Shown: positions 56,701 through 64,000 of the stretch, piece by piece
Position numbering within the stretch: position 1 is the first letter of the stretch
How the letters are laid out: every line of letters begins with the position of its first letter
Origin: Turbatrix aceti
Lineage: Eukaryota; Nematoda; Chromadorea; Rhabditida; Panagrolaimidae
Direction: 5' to 3'
Assembly: GCA_963969345.1 (NCBI GenBank)
Contig: OZ017770.1
Span: 1,745,246 to 1,809,245, forward strand
Length of the DNA: 64,000 nt
Program-made: the position numbers and the translations under genes
The notes under the pieces: model-generated
Database searches by the model: none
The model's input: the letters and a program-made list of their open reading frames with translations, nothing else
What the model was told of the DNA's origin: nothing

Positions 56701-57311
56701 CTTCACGCATACGTGTATCTGATTGCACAGCTACCCGAGTAGGGGGACTAGAACCCCAACCACAATCTGTCAAACTCATAGCTGATGGCTGTACGCTAAT
56801 GCCACAAATAATCGGTGACATTTACATTTCAAATAACAAGTTAAAAGCGCCGTTCACTGCTTTCCGAATTGACGGCTCAGATGAGATTGACATCTCGTGT
56901 AACATTGTTCTTTGCAGTACCGAGTGTCAAAGAAAGGTGAATTAAGCAAAATATAAAAATATATATGTTGCACGTTACAGGAGCCCTGCCCAGAGTTGCT
57001 CCAGCGGCGGCGCCGAATGCCAGGCGACCCCAGCCCGATAGCTATGTCAGGCATCGAAGAAGACACCATAACCGTTGACCATCGTCTTCGGGTAATGGTG
57101 GACGAAAATACTGCAGCCGAAAATAAGCGTCTGTCAAGTCTGTAATTTTTTTAACAATCAAAAGTAATACCAAATAGTTGCAGGCAAATGCTTAGAACCA
57201 TCACTTTTGCTTGTTGTTTTGACGCTGCTGTTTATAACAGTGATGGCGTTATTTTTATCAATTGTGACCAACTGGCGAAAAAGAAATCAACACGGTCTTC
57301 ACGAATCGTAA
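53715..57311 (+). CDS. noah: PAN/Apple + ZP transmembrane protein, NOAH/NompA-like (copy B)
   Basis: Twelve exons: 53715-53769, 53822-54338, 54391-54485, 54566-54910, 54962-55513, 55570-56066, 56122-56250, 56295-56443, 56495-56646, 56701-56936, 56981-57137 (or 57128), 57184-57311; about 1003 residues. Signal peptide MNAIVLVAVLFFNVTTFG; five PAN domains (Cys pairs in LPQCASICKSN, KSCFNLCLSNADC, LRNCMRECLKSS, LDACMDRCLQNTRC, EQQCEVYCARSTIDC); a Ser/Thr-rich acidic linker in exon 6; a ZP domain from LHADCLPSGINITV to CNIVLCSTECQ; a basic cleavage site (QRRRRM); a membrane span (LLLVVLTLLFITVMALFL) and a short tail. Same architecture as copy A but diverged and with an extra PAN unit. The intron after exon 2 needs a GC donor (AAG|GCAATT) to keep frame. 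Copy A plus the receptor plus copy B are all on the plus strand. Confidence 0.9.
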
Positions 57312-57762
57312 TGCGCTTTGTTTGTTGCTTTTTACCCCAGAAGTAACAGTTTCAGGCCAGAAACATTTTTCTGTGAAACGTCAAACTGTGCTCCTCCAGG
57401 ACTTGAAAGATATCGCCTGTAATGATTGCAAGCTTAAATTCACTCATTCAAAAGCTTTACAACTCCCGGTCTCTGTGAATTTTTTTTATACAAAGAAGTA
57501 ATAAACATTACCAAGTTTTTTCGAACTCAAGACACAAAATACGTTGTAAGACTTGCTATGGTGCTTGTAAAAGATACAAACGTTGTGGCATGTTTTTTCC
57601 GTGTGCTGGCAATGATCTTCAAACGATGCTTATCATAAAAGCATGGTAAGACGGATGATTATGGAGTGGGCTGATACCCGAGTGGTCTGACTTATAAGCA
57701 GCCGATACATAAAAGCATTGTGTCATTGTTCAGTATTGACCGGCTGGCCGACTGACTGCACG
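57312..57762. other. Spacer between PAN/ZP copy B and elongase
   Basis: Contains a poly(A)-type AATAAA near 57500 that may serve copy B. Near 57673-57690 the bases tacccgagtggtctgac resemble the D-arm of a leucine or serine tRNA, but no T-arm follows. No gene supported. Confidence 0.45.
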
Positions 57763-58719
57763 ATGAGTCTCGGTGTGTTTGTCAACGAATACAGTTACGA
57801 AGCTGCTAAGCAATGGTGCCGGGACACCGAATCCTACTTAGTGATTGCCGTGATTTCATATGTCACGGCAATCTGGTCGATCAAGTTCATCATGAAGGAT
57901 CGTAAACCATTCGAATTCCAGTATCCACTCATTATCTGGAATGCCATTCTGGCGGCATTTAGTATCCTGGGCTTTGTTTACGTCACTCCGGTTTTCCTCA
58001 AAGTGATATACCAAAAAGGACTCTCATGTAAGAATTTGTAATTTGGATTATTAAAACAAGCTATTTTTTAGTCACGTATACTGATATCTCTGAAATCCAC
58101 ACCGATAAGGTAGCCGGTTACTGGACTTTCCTCTGGGTTGCTTCTAAGACCCCTGAATTCTTGGACACGATCTTCATCGTTCTTCGCAAAAAGCCTTTGA
58201 TGTTTATGTAAGTCTTTATCAGTTTGAAAAAAATATCACAATATTGTTGTTCAGGCACTGGTATCACCACGCTTTAACCGGATATTTCGCCGCTGTCAAC
58301 TTCTACGAAGACAACGCTTATATGGTCTGGGTCTGCTGGCTCAACTACTTTATTCACTCATTCATGTACAGGTAAGCCAAAGAACATTACCGCCATATCA
58401 GACATAACCAATCAAAATTTATAGCTACTACATGCTTCGCGCCCTCCGCATCAAAGTCCCTCCTCAGGTAGCTCAACTCATCACCAGCGCCCAAATTGTG
58501 CAATTCCTTATCACGCACGCTGTCATGATTCACCTCGGTTACCTGGTCCACGCCGCCCCCCGCGACTACGCTGTCACCCGGCGAGGCTATGCTATCGGAG
58601 CGTTCATGGAGTTCACATACCTCCTTCTGTGGTTCAGATTTTACTACATCTCGTACTACCGCTCGGGTGGCAAGAAGTACGTTCAGGCAGTCCAAACAGA
58701 AGTCAAGAAGACAGAATAA
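57763..58719 (+). CDS. ELOVL6: Very-long-chain fatty acid elongase, ELOVL3/6 type
   Basis: Four exons: 57763-58027, 58072-58207, 58255-58371, 58425-58719; 270 residues, typical length. About seven membrane spans. Conserved motifs in order: KTPEFLDTIFIVLRKK, the His box HWYHH (interrupted by intron 2 just before it), NYFIHSFMYSYYMLRA, and QIVQFL. It makes 3-ketoacyl-CoA from malonyl-CoA and acyl-CoA in the ER, lengthening C16-class chains. TTGTTCAG stands 27 bases before the start. The stop lies only five bases from the stop of the convergent dsRNA-binding gene, and the first AATAAA on this strand (58832-58837) is inside that gene, so the 3' ends overlap. Confidence 0.96.
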
Positions 58720-58724
58720 GCAAT

Positions 58725-59926
58725 TTACATATTGCGTAAAGCTTGTTGATAATAATACTTGAGATGTGTAAGAGCGTTGCTTGCGGCGTCGTCAAGTGCC
58801 GATTTTCCGTCGACACCTAGACCGTGGAATGAATAAAGTATTGATTGTGCAGTCATTTCACCATCAGCAGCATCGTTGTCGATAAAGCTCAGTGTGCGGG
58901 CACAAACTTCTGCAAAAAAAATTGCAAAATGAATTAACGATGTTGTTTTGATAAAAACAAATAGCTCACGCATGTCGTTGCTGGGAAAGGGGAGATCTAC
59001 GACGTGAAAATCAGTCTTGCAAAAATCGAGGAGAGCACCTGTCTTGCAGAGGTTGACCAGTGCACTTACTCTGTCGTTCTTGGCAAGAGCTTCTTCGCAG
59101 TACTGGATGAGATCGAAGACATCGTCGATGTCCAATTCTGTGTGTGGGGTTTCCGGGTCAAACTGCTTTCCTGTTAAAAATTCCCCCTGCTTGGGCTCAT
59201 TCGACGGCGCAGGCAGCGCTTCGATGATTGAAATCATCTGTTCGGCAGCAATTGCTTTTGCGCCTTTCTTGTTCACTGCCTCACCAATAGTAGTGTGTTG
59301 CCGTACTTTGCATGTAACTCGAAACGACTTTGGGTTTGGATCTGACGTGTCGTCAAACGCGTAAGCGGCATCAGGTAGACGCTTGCTTGAACATCTTCAA
59401 AAAATTATCGCCTGTCAAAAAAATTCTGACATGAATAAAGAAAGGCTCACAATGTGTGCAAAATGTGGACGGGATTTGGCATTGTTGTGTTGCATAACTT
59501 TTTTAGTTCAGCAACTTGTGTTTGCCTAAAAAGAAACTCTTCTTTGATTGTTACTCGAGAGAATAAAGAATAAATATAAACACGAATTTGGTTGCTGCGC
59601 TTTGTTCCATCTCAGGAAACGGGAAAGACGTCCAATAGGGTGTTTCAAGAACTTGTTGAAGAACTTCACCGGCTGCCAGGTGCATGGCATCGCGTTTTTT
59701 TAAAGCCTTGCCAATGCCTTCAATCACTTGCACGGCAAACGGTTGCGCATCCAGAGTTGCGATGACAATGTAATTTCTGTTTTCATCCTATAAAACCTGG
59801 TCAATTTTATGACATTTTTGGTTCGAAATATTATACCCCAGCTTCAAAGACGTGTTTGTATTTTGGACGACGCTTTAGCAGCTTGCTGGATCCTTCTTCC
59901 AGAATAGCAAGAAGAGTACGCTGCAT
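58725..59926 (-). CDS. Triple dsRNA-binding-domain protein (TRBP/PACT/Loquacious/RDE-4 type)
   Basis: Four exons on minus: 59926-59837, 59787-59555, 59394-58970, 58909-58725; 310 residues. First dsRBD from RRPKYKHVFEAGDENRN to GKALKKRDAMHLAAGEVLQ; second from LPDAAYAF to VNKKGAKAIAAEQMISII with the KK..AK lysines; third, without those lysines (KSALDDAASNALTHL), like the protein-binding third domain of TRBP and Loquacious. Such proteins partner Dicer in small-RNA processing. The linker between domains one and two is hydrophobic (FVFIFILYSL) and comes from the choice of a GAGTAACA donor, which should be checked. The start is the first ATG; an ATATAG site 18 bases before it could be an acceptor. 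Confidence 0.85.
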
Positions 59927-62900
59927 ATCGGCCGACTGTTGACGCTATATTTGGCAAACTAGCAGTTCAGCTTTATCGACAATGCAAGATAGACAAAAGC
60001 TTGATTGAGAATAAGAAGCACCCGCCGAGTGCTCGATGCGGCATCACCGAGTGAATACAAAAGGTACGTGCTGCATTTGCTGTTTTTTTGCACTCCCACA
60101 GCGAAAAAAACTTGTAAATTCATTTCAAACACAAAAAACGAGTGCCCTGACGGAATGCGTTCTTTTTATTAGTCATTAACAAAATATAATTGTACAAAAA
60201 CGTTCAAGTATAAAAAACGGACTACAGCTTATAATAAAAAAAATTCATTAAATACAAATTCGTTTACGTCCAAGGAACAATAAAGTGGTTCTCTCGCAGG
60301 AGACAAATTCTCTTTCTTTTCAATAATTTTGGTCATACAACATCAATTGGGCATACCTCTTTTTTTTCTATTTTTGCCAGGCACCTGATAACAACGAAAC
60401 CTTTTTTTAGAACTTTGACTAACAATGCGGTCGTCGGATGCGGCTGTTTAACAGGATTGTCAATTTGTTTAGCCTCTCAAATGTGTCATTTACAATCCTT
60501 TATGCTCACAGAGGAAGCGTGCGTGTTCCAGAATTAATTTTCTTTCTCTTGTTTGATGGTTTACGATGAATACCTTAATTTAAGACAAATTTATTACCTG
60601 CCATTGTAAGTTGCTTGTTTCACATGTTTTTACCCCCACACGATGATGCGAAGTAAGGAGTATTTTTAGACATTCTTTTAATTCCATGTGGTTACCAAAA
60701 AAAATTATGACGACGATAAAAAAAATTATGCTTTCTGGGTGTAACTATATTTCTCTGTTGCATAAAGCAGTCTCTGAAAAACACAATAATTTATATCCAG
60801 CCATTGGTTTTGCCACAAGATCCGGACATTTGTCAGTTCGTCATCTATCTGTCAAAAGTTCATGAATTTGGAAGGCGAATTTGCGAAACGAAGCTTTTTT
60901 CTATTCCTTGAAGTTGAAACAAAAAAATTTGTTCCAATTGTTTAATTCATGCCTACTGACGATTCATTTCTTTGTTAAAACAATATTTTATCTCGCTTGA
61001 ATGCAAATTGCATTTGGCGTAAATAATTGCTAAATGGTCACTGAGGAAAAAAGTACGCGATTTGTCACCAGTGTACCAAAATAACAATGATCTGCTTTTG
61101 TGCCCAACATGAGTCTTGCTCTTTTTGACAGATGTAAAAACCCGATAGCCTAATACCAGTATTCCAGTGCTTCGGACTTATTTCTAATCAAATGTTGTTT
61201 TTATTGCCGCAAAGTTTCGGCTTATTGTCTTTAGCTCCGTGACTTCCGCTACCGATAATGGGCAAACGGACGTTTTTTTCTGACCGCGAACAAGAGATAT
61301 AAAGAATAAGTTGTCGCACTTATCTAATGTCTGTTTTTCGGCCAGACTGTTAAATCCAAATTCTTGTAAAAAGTAACACAAATTGCTGTCCCGGGACTCA
61401 TTTGCAGATGCACGCTGGCCTGGAAAGGATAGAAGAGCGGACAATAAAATAACCACAGTTTTTCCGAGTTATTTTGAGACCGGTTTTCTCCTTTTTTAGT
61501 TAAAACAATAAGCCTCCGGCTTTTTTTCTGAAATTAGACATCCAATTTGTGTTTTGAAAAAAAGTGTTGTGACGTCGAAGCGTTGCCAAACAAATGTAAA
61601 AGTTTAACGGATGACTGATTCATTTTATTTCACGCATATTTTTTTGTTATTCTCAACAAACATCTTGCTAACTTCTTATCGTAACCCGTTATGACTTTTT
61701 TTCTCGAACCAACAGCAGCATTGCTTTTGGAAAACCCCCTCAAATTTGGACTCATGAACTAGGTTGTTTTCCTTTGTTGCTTAAAGAACAGCTTTTGTTT
61801 TCGCATTTGCAAATAATATGAATGTACCCTATTGGATAGCTAACAGAAAAACAGCGGGATATAACTGATTAAATATAAAAAAGAACTTTGTAATAAGTTT
61901 TGACTATTGTTGCCATGTTTTCTGTCAAGAGAGATTTCTGCTATCCAACTCCACTCACATACTGACAAATGGATAACCAGTGTCTCAATGCAGCGTATTC
62001 AAATATTGAGTCACCCATACTGTTCGGCCTAGAGCTAAGCTGTTACAATAAACAATTCCCAATACGCCTACTTTGTTTCAAATAAGAAATAAAAGAAAAT
62101 GCCGACAGTATTTACAACTTAAGAACTTAAATTGTGTTTGGTTTTTTGGACAAAAAAATACTTCGCACTTTTTAAAAGTGCTGTTCCTTAGGATGTACAA
62201 AATAAAAAAAATTATCTGTAGGGAATTTTGTTGCATCCCTTTTTAACGCACTTTTAAACCATTTCATCCAACATGGCAGGCCGCTATTATACTCGCTATA
62301 AGCAAATTACTGTCTAACTACATAATTTACTCCAAAAATAGACTAAATCACTAACTAAGGGGGTGGAGAATACGTAAGTTTTTTTTGTGACAACAAAGGA
62401 GAGACGCAAAACATTTTGTTCTCTCCTTGTACCAAGAACAAGGCAACTACGATAAATGAAGGTCCTAGTCTTTCAAACTTTCTGTATCACGTGTAATTGA
62501 GTTTTTATCCTGTGTTAAAAAATCTACGCAACACAAAAAACGCCCCTTCCCTCCTCTCTTCATTGACAAAAATGTTTTGTAAATGGAAAAGTAAAAGTCC
62601 TTTTTTTGCCGTGTATTTTTGTTTATCCACAAGTGATATATTTTTTCTTGTTGTGACTTTTCCTAAATTAGTTTTTTTTTTCGGATTTTGTCAACAGAAG
62701 TTTATAACCATGCCTTCATCTCCTCCCCCCTCTCTCAGATACAGTGACAGTTCAGCTCTATATTAATTTAATTTTAGTTTTTGCTTACGTATAATAACGA
62801 TGATGCGAGAATGTTCCATTTCAAATCTTACTAGTTCAATGACCTGTATTTTTTTCTCTGGTTGCAAGTTTTATTCCCACTTAATTGCGATACAATTGGC

Positions 62901-63261
62901 AAATGCGGGGTGGCGTTATTCGAGATCCCAATTGCATTGACGACATTTTTTGCTGCTTTTTTTAGGAATACAGTTTTAGTTGAAGTTTTCCACATATTTA
63001 ATTCGTAAATTCAAGTTAGCGATAATGGCTTAGCGTATCTAAACGCTTGTCTTCCGTGTTAGTGTATTTTTTGCCGTGGTTTGTATTATTCGTTGATGCT
63101 TGTCTCATCCTGTTGCCCGAGACATGCTCTTTTCTTTTCAGACAGACTATACTCAGATTATTGCATCTGAATAGAAGCTGAAGAGACAGGTACGAGGGAT
63201 GGCTTAACTCCTAACGAGGAATAAATACCTTTCGAATGTGTAAAACAATTATACTACCGCA
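59927..63261. other. Long non-coding region upstream of the GPCR gene
   Basis: AT-rich throughout, with many poly-A and poly-T runs. A minus-strand frame near 61184-61456 starts with a signal-like stretch but has no ATG at its head and no family resemblance. No RNA gene or repeat family recognised. A long upstream region is common for neural receptor genes, whose first exons and regulators are often far away. Confidence 0.45.
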
Positions 63262-64000
63262 ATGACGGGACTTACGCAGGCATTACTCCTTTTATTATTC
63301 ACTATTCTTATTCTCTTTGCCTTGGCTGGCAACATCCTGGTTGTAGCTGCCGTCTTTGTTGATCGCAAGTTACGCATTCAGCCGGAAAATTTGTATCTGG
63401 TGTCTTTGGCGCTCTCTGATCTCGCAGTGTCACTCTTGGTCATGATATTTGCGGCTGCCAATGACCTACTTGGCTTTTGGCCATTTGGAGCGACTTACTG
63501 TAAATTCTGGATATGTTTTGATATTATCTGCTGTACAGCGAGTATTCTAAATCTCTGTGCCATCTCGTTTGACCGATATCTTCATATCAGTCGTCCGTTG
63601 ATTTATTCAAGGTAAATATTTTTTGTTTTCACAAAATGCTAATAAAGTTGGAATTTCTAGATTCAGCAGCAAGCGACTCATCATAATTGTTATTTTGATT
63701 ATTTGGATGCTGTCAGCCTTAATCGGTCTGGCGCAATATATTTTTAGTCTAACAGGCAATAATGACGTGCCACTTAACAGCGGGACTTTCGATCTTCATG
63801 GAAAACATGTTACTCACAACTTTTCATCGCTTTCCTCTTCATCGTATGTTTTTTCGTGTTTTTTATTTCTAATTTATCAAAAAAAAAATATTTTAGAGGA
63901 GAAAAGTGTCAATTAACCCTCCAGCCTTTATACGCCATCGTCAGCTCATTTTTGAGCTTTTTTTTACCCGCAACAGTCATGGTTATGCTGTATACAAAAA
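63262..64000 (+). CDS. Biogenic-amine GPCR, dopamine-receptor-like, 5' part (cut by the right edge)
   Basis: Exons 63262-63611, 63661-63843 and 63897-beyond 64000. Helices: TM1 with [12 protein letters not shown]2 with [18 protein letters not shown]3 with Asp in [20 protein letters not shown], the amine-binding position, followed by FDRY (DRY box) and [13 protein letters not shown]4 [16 protein letters not shown]; a loop with the conserved Cys (EKCQL); and TM5 [22 protein letters not shown]. The [11 protein letters not shown] and DRYLHI..PL.Y motifs are typical of dopamine receptors of invertebrates; the SSKR after TM3 is like D2 types and the HI..PL like D1 types, so subtype is open. The N-terminus is very short, so a further upstream exon with glycosylation sites is possible. 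Confidence 0.88.

Noticed and set aside
57670..57710. tRNA-like D-arm (tacccgagtggtctgac)
   Set aside because: No anticodon arm or TTCGA T-arm follows at the right spacing.
61184..61456. Small secreted-like protein on minus
   Set aside because: The signal-like start has no ATG (GTG only) and there is no conserved domain.
1..64000. CRISPR arrays, bacterial operons or riboswitches
   Set aside because: Introns, metazoan domains and nuclear gene structure throughout; no regularly spaced direct repeats seen.

Overview
The window is animal nuclear DNA: AT-rich, with many genes split by very short introns (mostly 45-60 bases, GT-AG with TTTTCAG/TTTTTAG acceptors). The gene set is metazoan and points to an ecdysozoan, most likely a nematode. 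Supporting this are two NOAH/NompA-like PAN+ZP cuticle-type proteins, a divergent nuclear receptor of nematode supplementary/HNF4 type, a BEL/Pao element with a phlebovirus-like envelope region (known from nematodes), and acceptor-like AG sites 1-27 bases before many start codons, as expected for spliced-leader trans-splicing. The species cannot be fixed from the sequence.

Layout. 66-566 (minus): 5' end of a secreted CUB-domain protein running off the left edge. 2311-9495 (minus): MYRF, a membrane-tethered self-cleaving transcription factor, with a ~3 kb intron; its first exon was not found. 12261-20259 (plus): a complete, very young BEL/Pao retroelement with identical 204-bp LTRs and a GTGCA target duplication, GC-rich against the AT-rich host, in the 5' region of MYRF. 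20265-24090: non-coding, with a GC-richer stretch before LDB. 24091-27144 (plus): LIM-domain-binding cofactor. 27145-30744: non-coding, with two diverged conserved-block repeats and Z-DNA-like tracts. 30745-31904 (minus) SUCLG1 and 32252-33070 (plus) an MXRA7-like membrane protein form a divergent pair. 33302-35296 (minus): ankyrin-DHHC palmitoyltransferase (HIP14/ZDHHC17). 37344-38120 (minus): a Rab GTPase whose switch-II glutamine is Met. 40887-41778 PGAP2 and 42028-42834 MRPL16 lie head to tail on minus. 43069-44828 (plus): PXK, divergent from MRPL16. 45771-49363 and 53715-57311 (plus): two PAN+ZP transmembrane proteins flanking a nuclear receptor (51191-52912, with a possible extension to 53146). 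57763-58719 (plus) ELOVL6-like elongase ends 5 bases from a convergent three-dsRBD protein of TRBP/Loquacious/RDE-4 type (58725-59926, minus). 63262 to the right edge (plus): a dopamine-type GPCR, cut by the window.

The most interesting signal is in the nuclear receptor. Its TGA stop is followed at once by CAATTA, which fits the CARYYA leaky-stop context, and then by a perfect 14-bp stem-loop. The same frame stays open for 77 more codons with protein-like composition. This has the architecture of programmed stop-codon readthrough giving a C-terminally extended receptor. Exon boundaries were read by hand from splice signals and phase; each complete gene model keeps an open frame with a total length divisible by three.
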